64,000 bases of DNA. It comes from Pyxidicoccus xibeiensis (GTDB taxonomy: Bacteria; Myxococcota; Myxococcia; Myxococcales; Myxococcaceae). The stretch spans positions 1 through 64,000 of the forward strand of contig NZ_JAJVKV010000019.1 in the NCBI RefSeq assembly GCF_024198175.1. Reading direction: 5' to 3'. Shown piece after piece: positions 8,598 through 16,800 of this stretch. The position numbers and the translations under genes were made by a program. How positions within the stretch are numbered: the first letter of the stretch is position 1; each line of letters opens with the position of its first letter. The notes beneath the pieces are model-generated. The model was given only the letters and a program-made list of their open reading frames with translations. It had not been told where the DNA came from and did not search any database.

Positions 8598-8933
8598 TCA
8601 CTCCCTCTTTGGGGCCGAGGACCCGGCCGCTGTCGCGCCGAGCACCAGCACCTGTCGCTCCACCAGGAGCGCCACGAAGCGGGACGTGTCGTGTCGGCAC
8701 ACGGCCCCCTCCACCTCGAATTCCTCACACAGCACCGCGGCGATGTCCCCCACCGTCCGGCGGCCGTCGACCAGCTCCACGATTCGCTCCGCCACCTCGG
8801 ACACCGTGCCCGTGGTGTCGTCCTCGAAGGTGTGAAGCGTCTCGTCCGGCCCCAGCACGACCAGCTGCCCGCGCACGCGCTGCACCGCGGCCGCCGGGTG
8901 GAGCCGGGGCACGGCCTCCATCAGGTCGCCCAT
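8598..8933 (-). CDS. PqqD-like RRE peptide-binding protein
   Basis: A 111-aa protein of the PqqD family, the RiPP recognition element that binds precursor leaders. The segment LVVLGPDETLHTFEDDTTGTVSEVAERIVELVDG (described by position, residues 25-58) has the beta-hairpin then 'ERIVELVDGRRTV' helix typical of PqqD, followed by GDIAAVLCEEF (about 62-72). It is the first gene of the five-gene minus-strand operon and ends 7 bases before the FG-GAP lipoprotein. An internal ATG (Met5) is a possible alternative start. The likely partner is the 47-aa peptide encoded 3.7 kb downstream. PqqA, PqqE and other PQQ genes are absent, so a PQQ role is unlikely. Confidence 0.82.
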   Translation of the reverse strand: MGDLMEAVPRLHPAAAVQRVRGQLVVLGPDETLHTFEDDTTGTVSEVAERIVELVDGRRTVGDIAAVLCEEFEVEGAVCRHDTSRFVALLVERQVLVLGATAAGSSAPKRE

Positions 8934-9037
8934 GCAGACGTCTCTCGGGGGAAGGGAACCACCACGTACCTCTCCAGTCAGGGGGCGCGAGCCCGGCCGA
9001 GTCCCCCGTGCTCACCGGCCCTGTGGAGCACGCGCGG

Positions 9038-9067
9038 AATCTACATGTTGCCCGGTTCACACACCAA
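9038..9067 (-). promoter_or_regulatory. candidate promoter of the RiPP-like operon
   Basis: On the minus strand TTGGTG (9067-9062) and TAGATT (9043-9038) are separated by 18 bases, a reasonable sigma-70-type arrangement in otherwise GC-rich DNA. It sits about 100 bases upstream of the PqqD-like start, in the 237-base divergent region shared with the Coa1-like gene. No operator was recognised in the rest of this region. Confidence 0.35.
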
Positions 9068-9170
9068 CGGCCCCCGGGCGGAGTGTTGGCCGGGTCTACC
9101 CTGCCCCGTCCAGGGCCGGATATGAGGGGGCCGCTCGCCTGCCGTTCGGGCACGGAGGAAGAACACATCC

Positions 9171-9761
9171 ATGGACAGGATGCCGGAGGGCTCGATGGCG
9201 CCCCAGCGGGGCTGGTGGAGCCGCAACTGGAAGTGGATGGTGCCCGTGGGGTGCCTTGGAGTCCTGGCCTCGTGCGGCTGCCTGGGCGCCATGCTCGTGG
9301 GCACGAGCTTGACCTCCATCCTCCAGGGGCCCCCGCGGACCGAAGCGGAGGCCATCGCCACGTCGGACGAGGAGGTGCGCGCCCGGCTGGGCCCGCCCAT
9401 CGACGTCGACTGGCCCCGCGAGTCCTTCGTGCACAAGAACAACGGCCGCACCCGCGCGAAGTACTCGATTCCCCTCGACGGCGCCAAGGCCGACGGCACC
9501 CTGCACGTGGAGGCGGAGCAGGACGACGGCGGCCCGTGGCGCTACTCCACCCTCGAAGTCGAGCTGGAGGACGGCACCCGCATCGACCTGCGGGACGTGG
9601 CGAACCCGGCCCCCCGGGACGCGCCCGCGGAGGACTTCCCGCCGCCCACCCCGAAGGCCCCCGTCCCGCCGGAGCTGCCCCTGGGAGACGAGCCCCCGGG
9701 CCGCGACGGCGCGCAGGAAGAGGCGCCTCCGCGCGAGGGCGGCAGCGACATCGAGCTGTAG
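9171..9761 (+). CDS. membrane-anchored Coa1-like protein
   Basis: A 196-aa protein with one N-terminal membrane segment (about residues 23-47, containing [18 protein letters not shown]) followed by a soluble domain. The region about 60-135 ([15 protein letters not shown], then a hairpin ending [10 protein letters not shown]) resembles the Coa1/Tim21-like fold found in cytochrome c oxidase assembly factor 1 homologues. The last 60 residues are Pro/Glu-rich and probably disordered. GGAGG lies upstream of the ATG. It is divergent from the PqqD-like gene and convergent with etfA. A respiratory-assembly role is only by fold resemblance; no oxidase genes are nearby. Confidence 0.65.
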   Translation: MDRMPEGSMAPQRGWWSRNWKWMVPVGCLGVLASCGCLGAMLVGTSLTSILQGPPRTEAEAIATSDEEVRARLGPPIDVDWPRESFVHKNNGRTRAKYSIPLDGAKADGTLHVEAEQDDGGPWRYSTLEVELEDGTRIDLRDVANPAPRDAPAEDFPPPTPKAPVPPELPLGDEPPGRDGAQEEAPPREGGSDIEL

Positions 9762-9779
9762 CCTTCGGGAAAAGCGAAA

Positions 9780-9812
9780 GGGCGGCCGCGGGGAGTGTCC
9801 CCACGTCCGCCC
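9780..9812. terminator. candidate bidirectional terminator between Coa1-like gene and etfA
   Basis: GGGCGG (9780-9785) pairs with CCGCCC (9807-9812), and an inner GGGGA/TCCCC stem with a three-base loop completes a long GC hairpin between two converging genes. There is no T-run, as is common in GC-rich genomes. Confidence 0.5.
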
Positions 9813-9840
9813 CTCGCGTGCAGCGTCAGCGTGCCGGGTG

Positions 9841-10803
<963 letters not shown>

Positions 10804-10861
10804 CTGCGTGACTCCGTATCTCTGAAAGGTTCGTTCCGTAGGAGGGAGCGCGGGCTGCCGC

Positions 10862-11659
10862 TCAGACGACCTTCGCCTCGTTGTGGAGCTTCTCCACCAG
10901 CGCCGGGACGTCCGCCACCTTGATGCCCGCCTTGCGCGCGGGGGGGGCCGACATCTTCAGCACCTGGATGGCCGGGGTGACGTCCACGGCCAGCTTGGCC
11001 GGCGTCAGCTCCTCAATGGGCTTGCTCTTGGCCTTCATGATGCCGGGGAGGCTGGCGTAGCGCGGCTGGTTGAGGCGCAGGTCCGTGGTGACGACGGCCG
11101 GCAGCTGGCACTCCACCGTGGCCAGCCCGTTGTCGACCTCGCGGATGACGCGCACGCTCTTGCCGTCCGCGCTGACCACGAGCGCCGGCACCTTGTTCTT
11201 CTCCTGCTCGCTCTCCGCGGACTCCACCTTGGAGGCGAACGTGGCCTGGCCCCAGCCCAGGAACTCGGCGAGGTACTGGCCGACCTGGTTCTGGTCGTCG
11301 TCGATGGACTGCTTGCCGAGGATGACGAGGTCCGGCTTCTCCTTCTCCACGACCTTCTGGAGCAGGCCGGCGATGGCGAGCTGGTCCAGCGGGCCCGTGT
11401 GGTTCACCCACACCGCGCGGTGGGCGCCCATGGCCAGGGCGTGCCGGAGCTGCTCCTGCACCTCCTTGCCACCGATGGACACCACCACGACTTCGCCCTG
11501 GTGCTTCGCCACCAGGCGCAGGCCCTCTTCGACGCCAATCTCGTCGAAGGGGTTGATCTTGTACTTGAGCCCCTCCTGAACGATGCCCGAGCCATCCGGC
11601 TTTACCTTGATCTTCGACTCAGGGTCTTCCACGCGCTTGGCGGTGACGAGGATCTTCAC
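10862..11659 (-). CDS. etfB: electron transfer flavoprotein subunit beta
   Basis: A 265-aa EtfB. The GTG start at 11659 (MKILVTAKRVEDPESKI) is chosen because it matches the family N-terminus and has AAGGAG about nine bases upstream; a longer frame to 11758 would add a 33-aa unrelated extension. Family blocks include NPFDEIGVEEGLRL, the AMP-binding region LGKQSIDDDQNQVGQYLAE, and the recognition-loop area LPGIMKAKSKPI. Together with EtfA it forms the FAD/AMP-containing heterodimer. It is separated from the acyl-CoA dehydrogenase by 151 bases carrying a strong hairpin. Confidence 0.96.
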   Translation of the reverse strand: MKILVTAKRVEDPESKIKVKPDGSGIVQEGLKYKINPFDEIGVEEGLRLVAKHQGEVVVVSIGGKEVQEQLRHALAMGAHRAVWVNHTGPLDQLAIAGLLQKVVEKEKPDLVILGKQSIDDDQNQVGQYLAEFLGWGQATFASKVESAESEQEKNKVPALVVSADGKSVRVIREVDNGLATVECQLPAVVTTDLRLNQPRYASLPGIMKAKSKPIEELTPAKLAVDVTPAIQVLKMSAPPARKAGIKVADVPALVEKLHNEAKVV

Positions 11660-11762
11660 GGCGGTGCTTCTCCTTACCGAGGAGGCGTTTGAAGGCTGGA
11701 AAACAGTCCGTGCGGGGCGCCTTGACGCGGCGCGCGAACGGTCTGGGTTAATAGGCATCCGA

Positions 11763-11798
11763 GTGTCACGGCGGCAATGGGAAACGGCCGCCGGACAC
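11763..11798. terminator. strong stem-loop between acyl-CoA dehydrogenase gene and etfB
   Basis: GTGTC-A-CGGCGGC (11763-11775) pairs with GCCGCCG-GACAC (11787-11798) with a single bulged A and an 11-base loop. It lies 12 bases past the dehydrogenase stop codon on the minus strand. It may be a partial terminator or an mRNA-stabilising stem that sets the ratio of dehydrogenase to EtfBA. Confidence 0.5.
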
Positions 11799-11810
11799 AG
11801 TTCTGCTTTT

Positions 11811-12947
11811 CTACTTGAACAGTTCGCGAGCGATGACGAGCCGCTGGACCTGGCTGGTGCCCTCGTAGACCTGGATGAGCTTGGCGTCGCGCATCAGCTT
11901 CTCCACGGGGTACTCCTTGATGTAGCCGTAGCCGCCGTAGACCTGGACGGCGTCGGTGGCGACCTTCATGGCCATGTCCGCGGCGAAGCACTTGGCGTAG
12001 CTGGACTGGAGGGTGTTGCGCTTGCCCTCGTCCAGCAGCCAGGCGCTCTCGTAGGTGAGCATGCGCGCGGCGTGGGTGTTCATGGCCATGTCGGCAATCA
12101 TGAACTGGATGGCCTGGTGCTCGATGATGGGCTTGCCGAACGTCTTGCGCTGGCTGGCGTACTCCATGGAGTACTCGAGCGCGGCGCGGGCGATGCCCAC
12201 GGAGAACATGGCGGTGAGCGGGCGGCTGTTGTCCAGCGTGGCCATGGCCACGGCGAAGCCCTGGCCCTCCTCGCCGATGCGGTTGGCCACCGGGACGCGC
12301 ACGTCCTCGAAGGTCAGCGACACCGTCTCGCTGGCGCGCTGGCCCATCTTGTTCTCGTGCTTGCTGGGGGTGAGGCCCTTGGGACGGCCCTCCACCACGA
12401 AGCAGGTGATGCCCTTGTGCTTCTTCGCCTTGTCCACCGTGGCGAACACCGTGTACTGCTCGGCCTGGCCGCCGTTGGTGATGAAGCACTTGGCGCCGTT
12501 GAGCACGTAGTGGTCACCGTCGCGCACGGCGGTCGTCTGCATGCTGGCCACGTCGCTGCCCGCCTCCGGCTCCGTGAGACAGAAGGAGGAGAACTTCACG
12601 CGCTCGGCGAAGTGGGACAGCAGGCGCTTCTTCTGGTCCTCCGTGCCGTGGAGGATGATGGGCAGGTTGGCCAGGTCGTTGGCGATGATGGACGTCGCCA
12701 CGCCAGCACAGCCCCAGCTCAGCTCCTCCGCGACGATGGTCTGGTCCAGGTGCGACAGGCCCACGCCGCCGTACTCGGTGGGGATGGCCATGTTCAAGAG
12801 GCCCAGCTCCCACGCGGTGGACAGCAAGTCCCTGGGGAAGGTGGCCGTCTCGTCGTAGTGGGCGGCCTTGGGGCGGACGACCTCGCGGGCATACTTGCGC
12901 GCGGCTTCCTGCAGGGCGCGCTGGTCGTCGGTGAGCTGGAATTCCAT
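11811..12947 (-). CDS. acyl-CoA dehydrogenase
   Basis: A 378-aa FAD enzyme that introduces the alpha-beta double bond into acyl-CoA. Family blocks are FCLTEPEAGSDVASMQTTA (about 130-148), KCFITNGGQAEQY, the QRKTFGKPI segment near 270, YGGYGYIKEYPVEKLMRDAK near 340-359, and IQVYEGTSQVQR near 361-372, in which Glu is the catalytic base of short-chain-type enzymes. GAGGAG precedes the ATG. It heads the group with etfB and etfA. A perfect 10-bp-arm dyad lies 25 bases upstream of the start, suggesting repression by a TetR-type regulator of fatty-acid or branched-chain catabolism. Chain-length preference cannot be read from sequence. Confidence 0.95.
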   Translation of the reverse strand: MEFQLTDDQRALQEAARKYAREVVRPKAAHYDETATFPRDLLSTAWELGLLNMAIPTEYGGVGLSHLDQTIVAEELSWGCAGVATSIIANDLANLPIILHGTEDQKKRLLSHFAERVKFSSFCLTEPEAGSDVASMQTTAVRDGDHYVLNGAKCFITNGGQAEQYTVFATVDKAKKHKGITCFVVEGRPKGLTPSKHENKMGQRASETVSLTFEDVRVPVANRIGEEGQGFAVAMATLDNSRPLTAMFSVGIARAALEYSMEYASQRKTFGKPIIEHQAIQFMIADMAMNTHAARMLTYESAWLLDEGKRNTLQSSYAKCFAADMAMKVATDAVQVYGGYGYIKEYPVEKLMRDAKLIQVYEGTSQVQRLVIARELFK

Positions 12948-12971
12948 GCGACTCCTCGTGACTCGGTCGAC

Positions 12972-12993
12972 TCGTTGACTCGGGAGTCAACGA
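12972..12993. promoter_or_regulatory. operator-like dyad upstream of acyl-CoA dehydrogenase
   Basis: TCGTTGACTC (12972-12981) and GAGTCAACGA (12984-12993) are perfect inverted repeats around a two-base centre. The dyad starts 25 bases before the dehydrogenase ATG. The symmetry and size fit a TetR-family operator; beta-oxidation genes in many proteobacteria are controlled this way. No regulator gene is adjacent. Confidence 0.6.
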
Positions 12994-13061
12994 ATACATG
13001 CCGCGCCGCGAAATCGCCAGCCCGAAGCCGCCTCCGCGGGGTGGGGGATTCGCTCCCACAC

Positions 13062-13088
13062 GCCCGGGGGTGGAACAGGCCCCCGGGC
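13062..13088 (-). terminator. candidate terminator after transaldolase
   Basis: GCCCGGGGG (13062-13070) and CCCCCGGGC (13080-13088) form a perfect 9-bp stem with a 9-base loop, 26 bases after the transaldolase stop codon on the minus strand. There is no T-run. Confidence 0.5.
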
Positions 13089-13114
13089 AGGCTGCCGGGG
13101 GCCTTCCGGGCGGA

Positions 13115-13786
13115 CTACTTGTTGGCCGCCGGGGGCTTGGCGGCCTTGGGGACCTTCTCCCAGTCGGCCAGGAACTTCTTGATGCCCGCGTCGGTGAGCG
13201 GGTGGTTGGCCAGCTGGGTGATGACGCTGTAGGGCAGCGTGGCCACGTCCGCGCCCATGCGCGCGGCCTGGAGCACGTGCACCGGGTTGCGCACGCTGGC
13301 GACCAGCACCTGCGTGTTGAAGTCGTAGTTCTGGTAGATCTCCAGGATGTGGGCGATGAGGTCCATGCCGTCCTGGGAGATGTCGTCCAGCCGGCCCACG
13401 AAGGGCGACACGTAGGTGGCGCCCGCCTTGGCGCACAGCAGGGCCTGGTTGGCGGAGAAGCAGAGGGTGACGTTGGTGCGGATGCCCTCGGCGGTGAGGG
13501 CCTTGACGGCCTTCATGCCCTCCACGCCCATGGGAATCTTCACGACGACGTTGTCGTGAATCTTCGCCAGGCCGCGGCCCTCCTTCACCAGCTCGTCCGC
13601 CTCCAGCGAGACGCACTCGGCGCTGATGGGGCCGTCCACGATGGAGCAGATTTCCCGGATGGTCTCCTCCAGGCCGCGTCCCACCTTGGCCAGGAGCGAA
13701 GGGTTGGTAGTGACGCCGTCCACGCAGCCCATCGCATGGGCCTTGCGGATCTCCTCGACGTCGGCGCTGTCGATGAAGAACTTCAT
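13115..13786 (-). CDS. transaldolase / fructose-6-phosphate aldolase family protein
   Basis: A 223-aa protein of the short (TalC/MipB) transaldolase subfamily. The ATG at 13786 ([16 protein letters not shown]) is the family start; an upstream extension in the same frame is not conserved-looking. Diagnostic blocks are [12 protein letters not shown] (about 24-35), VVVKIPMG with the Schiff-base Lys region (about 83-90), [29 protein letters not shown] (positions about 107-135), and the C-terminal [13 protein letters not shown]. It acts in the non-oxidative pentose phosphate pathway or in fructose-6-phosphate cleavage; these two activities cannot be separated here. It is divergent from the arabinose-5-phosphate isomerase gene. 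Confidence 0.93.
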   Translation of the reverse strand: MKFFIDSADVEEIRKAHAMGCVDGVTTNPSLLAKVGRGLEETIREICSIVDGPISAECVSLEADELVKEGRGLAKIHDNVVVKIPMGVEGMKAVKALTAEGIRTNVTLCFSANQALLCAKAGATYVSPFVGRLDDISQDGMDLIAHILEIYQNYDFNTQVLVASVRNPVHVLQAARMGADVATLPYSVITQLANHPLTDAGIKKFLADWEKVPKAAKPPAANK

Positions 13787-13937
13787 CTCGTCCTTCTCCT
13801 GGGAAGTTGCTGCGATGAATGAAGGTGGATGTGACCGGCCTTGGCAGGCCAGGCGAGCAGGCGCGTAATCGATGCCTCCCCACGCGTCAAGGGTGGCCAC
13901 CATGGGGTGCCGGAGGGTAGAAGTTCCGGCCGTCACC

Positions 13938-14996
13938 ATGGCCCGCTCCCCCCGCTCCGTCGCCAAGAAGCCTCGCCTGCGCGCGCTCCCCGGCCGCCCT
14001 GCCCAGGCACCTGCCTCCGTCCCCGAAACCGAGGCCACGCTCGCCTACGCCCGGGGCGTGCTGGAGGCCGAGGCCCGCGCCATCCTCGGCGTCACCGAGC
14101 GACTGGGGGACGCGTTCCTGCGCGCCGTGCAGCTGGTGCGCGAGTGCAAGAGCCAGGTGGTGGTGACGGGCATGGGCAAGGCGGGCCACATCGGCCAGAA
14201 GCTGTCCGCCACGCTGGCCTCCACGGGCATCCGCTCGGTGTACCTCCACCCCGCCGAGGCGGTGCACGGAGACCTGGGCCGCGTGGCGCGCGGGGACGTC
14301 ATCCTCGCGCTGTCCAACAGCGGCTCCACCGAGGAGCTGGTGCGGCTTCTGCCCGCCTTCAAGCGCATGGCCACGCCCGTCATCGCCCTCACGGGCGACG
14401 CGGAGAGCCCGCTGGCGCGCGGCTCCGAGGTGGTGCTGGACATCGGCCCGATTGAAGAGGCCTGCCCCATGGGGCTGGTGCCCACCGCGTCCACCGCGGC
14501 GCTGCACGCACTGGGAGACGCGCTGGCCATGGCGGTGCTGCGCTCGCGGCCCTTCGGCACGGAGGACTACGCGCTGCTGCACCCGGGCGGGAAGCTGGGG
14601 CGCTCCGTGCAGCGCGTCTTCGAGCTGATGCGCTCCGGCCCCGCCAACCCGCTGGTGCGCGACACCGCGCCCCTGTCCGAGGTGGTGGGGGTGATGACGA
14701 AGACGCCGGGCCGGCCGGGCGCCGCGTGCGTGGTGGACCGCGCCGGGAAGCTGGTGGGCATCTTCACCGACGGAGACCTGCGCCGCCGCGTGGAGGACGG
14801 GCTCACCGACTTCACCATCCCCGTGCGCGACGTCATGGGGAAGCACCCCCGCTGCGTGACGCCGGAGACGCTGGTGCTCGCCGCCACCGCGCAGATGCGC
14901 GAGCTGAGGGTAGACCAGCTCCCCGTGGTGGACGTGGAGGGCCGCGCCGTGGGCCTGCTCGACGTGCAGGACCTGCTGGCCGCGAAGTTCGTCTGA
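13938..14996 (+). CDS. kdsD: arabinose-5-phosphate isomerase (KpsF/GutQ family)
   Basis: A 352-aa protein with an N-terminal SIS domain and two C-terminal CBS domains, the KdsD/KpsF architecture. It converts ribulose-5-phosphate to arabinose-5-phosphate, the first step of Kdo synthesis for lipopolysaccharide. The SIS part shows [14 protein letters not shown], the [13 protein letters not shown] block, and [11 protein letters not shown]. The linker [14 protein letters not shown] is highly characteristic, followed by CBS modules with [13 protein letters not shown] and a final [13 protein letters not shown]. The ATG at 13938 is chosen over one at 13872 because the extra residues look non-coding. 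The first ~35 residues are basic and Pro-rich. Confidence 0.94.
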   Translation: MARSPRSVAKKPRLRALPGRPAQAPASVPETEATLAYARGVLEAEARAILGVTERLGDAFLRAVQLVRECKSQVVVTGMGKAGHIGQKLSATLASTGIRSVYLHPAEAVHGDLGRVARGDVILALSNSGSTEELVRLLPAFKRMATPVIALTGDAESPLARGSEVVLDIGPIEEACPMGLVPTASTAALHALGDALAMAVLRSRPFGTEDYALLHPGGKLGRSVQRVFELMRSGPANPLVRDTAPLSEVVGVMTKTPGRPGAACVVDRAGKLVGIFTDGDLRRRVEDGLTDFTIPVRDVMGKHPRCVTPETLVLAATAQMRELRVDQLPVVDVEGRAVGLLDVQDLLAAKFV

Positions 14997-15103
14997 CGTC
15001 CGGCGGGGGCGGGGCGCGCGAGCGTGGCCTGAATCAGCCGACAAGGCCGAGTGAAGCAGGCACGACGCCGATTCACCGCCCCCCCCGGCAGCGAGCCTTC
15101 GCC

Positions 15104-15237
15104 GCCGGGTGGAATGAACGTTCCTTCCTGCATCCAGGGCCATCCAGGGGACGAGGCGCCGGGTGGAATGAACGTTCCTTCCTGCCTCCGGAGTCGGGCG
15201 AGACGCACCGCCGGGTGGAATGAACGTTCCTTCCTGC
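15104..15237. repeat. three direct 28-base repeats containing a near-palindrome
   Basis: Identical 28-base units occur at 15104-15131, 15158-15185 and 15210-15237. The centre of each reads GGAATGAACGTTCCTTCC, which is a palindrome apart from one base pair (GGAA-x-GAACGTTC-x-TTCC), flanked by GCCGGGT and TGC. Periods are 54 and 52 bases, about five helical turns, so the copies would lie on the same DNA face. The last two copies also share CTCCGG after the unit. They sit about 100-230 bases upstream of the sigma promoter. Confidence 0.85.
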
Positions 15238-15331
15238 CTCCGGGGCTGGCCGGGCCGCCGAACGGATGTACCCCGGGCCTGGGGGCGGTGCCGCCGCTTC
15301 CCATGCCGCGGTGTCAAGGTGCTCCGCGGAA

Positions 15332-15358
15332 TGTCCCACGGAAAGTTGCTCACGCGTC
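15332..15358 (+). promoter_or_regulatory. candidate ECF-type promoter of sigma/anti-sigma/caspase operon
   Basis: TGTCCCA (15332-15338), 16 bases, then CGTC (15355-15358). The CGTC -10 and TGTC-type -35 are typical of ECF sigma promoters. The same motif with the same 16-base spacing recurs upstream of the lipoprotein gene at 18598; the shared blocks extend to ATGTCCCACG and CGCGTCTCCAC. This suggests autoregulation by the sigma factor encoded 73 bases downstream. Confidence 0.6.
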
Positions 15359-15430
15359 TCCACCTCCGGGCCTCTTCGCCCTGCTGGAGAAGAATGCCGG
15401 GCGATGTCGGAGGCAACGTGAGGACGGGCT

Positions 15431-15979
15431 TTGAGCGAGCCGGAAGACGAGGTCGCGCGAACCGAGGGTTACTACCGCCGCTACGGTGAGGCCGTTCACC
15501 GGCGCTGCCGTCGGCTGCTGGGCGATGACGCGCTGGCGTGGGACATGACGCAGGAGGTGTTCCTGCGCGCCCACGCACACCTCGGACAGGTGGGCAGTGC
15601 CAGCTCGCCGCTGTCCTGGCTGCTCACGGTGGCCGACCGCCAGTGCTTCTCGGTACTGCGCAGGCGCCGCACCGAGGCCGCCAGCGCACTGACGCTCCGA
15701 GCTCCCTCCGTGGGGCTCGGCGTCGCTCCGGATGATGCGCTGGAGCGACTGCTGGTGGACGCGGACCTGGTGCGCCACGTGCTCGCCCACTGCCCGGAGG
15801 ACGTGCAGCGCATCGTCGCGCATCGCTTCCTGGATGAACTGGAGCAGGAGCAGATTGCCTCGCTGCTCGACGTGTCCCGCAAGACGGTGCAGCGCAAGCT
15901 CCAGTCCTTCTTCGATACGGCGCGACGGCTGCTGGACGTCCCCAGCGCCGTCCCGCGGAAAGGAACCGCCCCCGCATGA
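15431..15979 (+). CDS. ECF-type RNA polymerase sigma factor (cassette 1)
   Basis: A 182-aa sigma-70-family factor. Region 2 is visible as DDALAWDMTQEVFLRAHAHL (about residues 33-52) and SPLSWLLTVADRQCFSVLRRRR (58-80). Region 4 is ELEQEQIASLLDVSRKTVQRKLQ (about 137-160), a helix-turn-helix. The start is a TTG with GAGG seven bases upstream; no ATG or GTG in frame is available. Its stop overlaps the next start by four bases (ATGA), so the membrane protein that follows is probably its cognate anti-sigma factor. The bipartite motif at 15332-15358 is a candidate autoregulated promoter. Confidence 0.9.
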   Translation: MSEPEDEVARTEGYYRRYGEAVHRRCRRLLGDDALAWDMTQEVFLRAHAHLGQVGSASSPLSWLLTVADRQCFSVLRRRRTEAASALTLRAPSVGLGVAPDDALERLLVDADLVRHVLAHCPEDVQRIVAHRFLDELEQEQIASLLDVSRKTVQRKLQSFFDTARRLLDVPSAVPRKGTAPA

Positions 15980-16800
15980 GCTCCCCCTCCCTGCCCCGCT
16001 TTCCGGGAGTGCCGGACCTGCTGATTGAGCGCTACCTGTGCGGGGAGTTGCCCCCGCACGAGGCCCAGCGTGTGGAGGAGGCCGCGCGCGCCTCGCCGTC
16101 CCTCGCCTCGCACCTCGAGCACCGACGAGCCGAGCAACGCGCCTTCGCCGACGCCCGCGCCTTCGCATGGGTGGGTGCGCGCATCGAAGCGCGGAGGTCG
16201 GGCGTATCGGGTCGGGCCACAGGTCTGCTCGGCCACGCGAGGAGCGTATTCGGCCGGGGCGCGGGCTTGCGGTGGGCGCTCCCCGCGCTCGGGCTGTGCT
16301 CGCTGCTGGTCATCGTCGCCGTGCGCCAGCCCGCGACCACGGGCGAGGGCGACACGGTGCGCGTGCGCGGCGGGCTGACGGCGCGGGTGCTCGTGAAGCG
16401 GGGAGAGACCGTGTTCGAGCACGCGCCGGGTGTCGTGCTGCGCCCGGGCGACAGGGTACGAGTGGAGGTGGAGGACGCGGAGGGCGGGACACTCTACGTC
16501 GTGGGACTCAGTGACCACGGGCGGGCAACACCCCTGCACGGCTTCGACCAGACAGGCGGCGCGGTGCAGATGGAGCCCGGGCGGCTGGTCCTCCCGGGCA
16601 GCCTGGAGCTCGACGCCGCCCCCGAGCGCGAGGCGCTGGTCATGGTGCTCGCCGAAAAGACGGAAGACGCACCTTCGCCCGAGGACGTGCTCCGCTGGGC
16701 ACGGGAAGCCACTCACGGCACGGGTTTCCCGCCACGCCCGGAGCCTCTGCCAGGAACCCGCTACTCGCTGCGGGAGCTCCCCAAGGAGCAGCCGTGGTGA
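15976..16800 (+). CDS. putative anti-sigma factor with DUF4384-type domain (cassette 1)
   Basis: A 274-aa single-pass membrane protein. Residues 1-95 are a predicted cytosolic helical part resembling an anti-sigma N-terminus (LLIERYLCGELPPHEAQRVEE), but with no complete HxxxCxxC zinc motif. A membrane segment follows at about 96-114 (ALPALGLCSLLVIVAV). The outer part, about 120-215, resembles the DUF4384 beta-domain (VVLRPGDRVRVEVED, then TLYVVGLSDHGRATPL). Translational coupling to the sigma gene on one side and the caspase gene on the other supports a signalling role across the inner membrane. Anti-sigma function is inferred from order and layout. Confidence 0.7.
   Translation: MSSPSLPRFPGVPDLLIERYLCGELPPHEAQRVEEAARASPSLASHLEHRRAEQRAFADARAFAWVGARIEARRSGVSGRATGLLGHARSVFGRGAGLRWALPALGLCSLLVIVAVRQPATTGEGDTVRVRGGLTARVLVKRGETVFEHAPGVVLRPGDRVRVEVEDAEGGTLYVVGLSDHGRATPLHGFDQTGGAVQMEPGRLVLPGSLELDAAPEREALVMVLAEKTEDAPSPEDVLRWAREATHGTGFPPRPEPLPGTRYSLRELPKEQPW

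Larger units (their letters stand above)
14997..15430. other. 434-base intergenic region with triple repeat and ECF-type promoter
   Basis: No gene is supported here. The region contains three direct copies of a 28-base repeat (15104-15237) and then the promoter-like motif at 15332-15358 that precedes the sigma-factor gene. Open frames crossing it on both strands are explained by the repeat and high GC. Confidence 0.7.

Noticed and set aside
3012-8933. Calling the peptide operon a classical lasso-peptide cluster
   Set aside because: The asparagine-synthetase-like cyclase and B2-type transglutaminase protease are missing; the transglutaminase at 61144 is far away and exported, so only the leader motif, RRE and kinase are shared.
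8598-8933. PQQ biosynthesis role for the PqqD-like protein
   Set aside because: No PqqA, PqqB, PqqC or PqqE homologue is present in the window.
15104-15237. CRISPR array
   Set aside because: Only three repeats, variable flanks of about 24-26 bases that share sequence, no cas genes, and the repeat core is palindromic but embedded upstream of a sigma gene.
13887-15578. 563-codon minus-strand frame across kdsD and the triple-repeat region
   Set aside because: It spans a clear plus-strand gene and reads repeats as protein; no family pattern.
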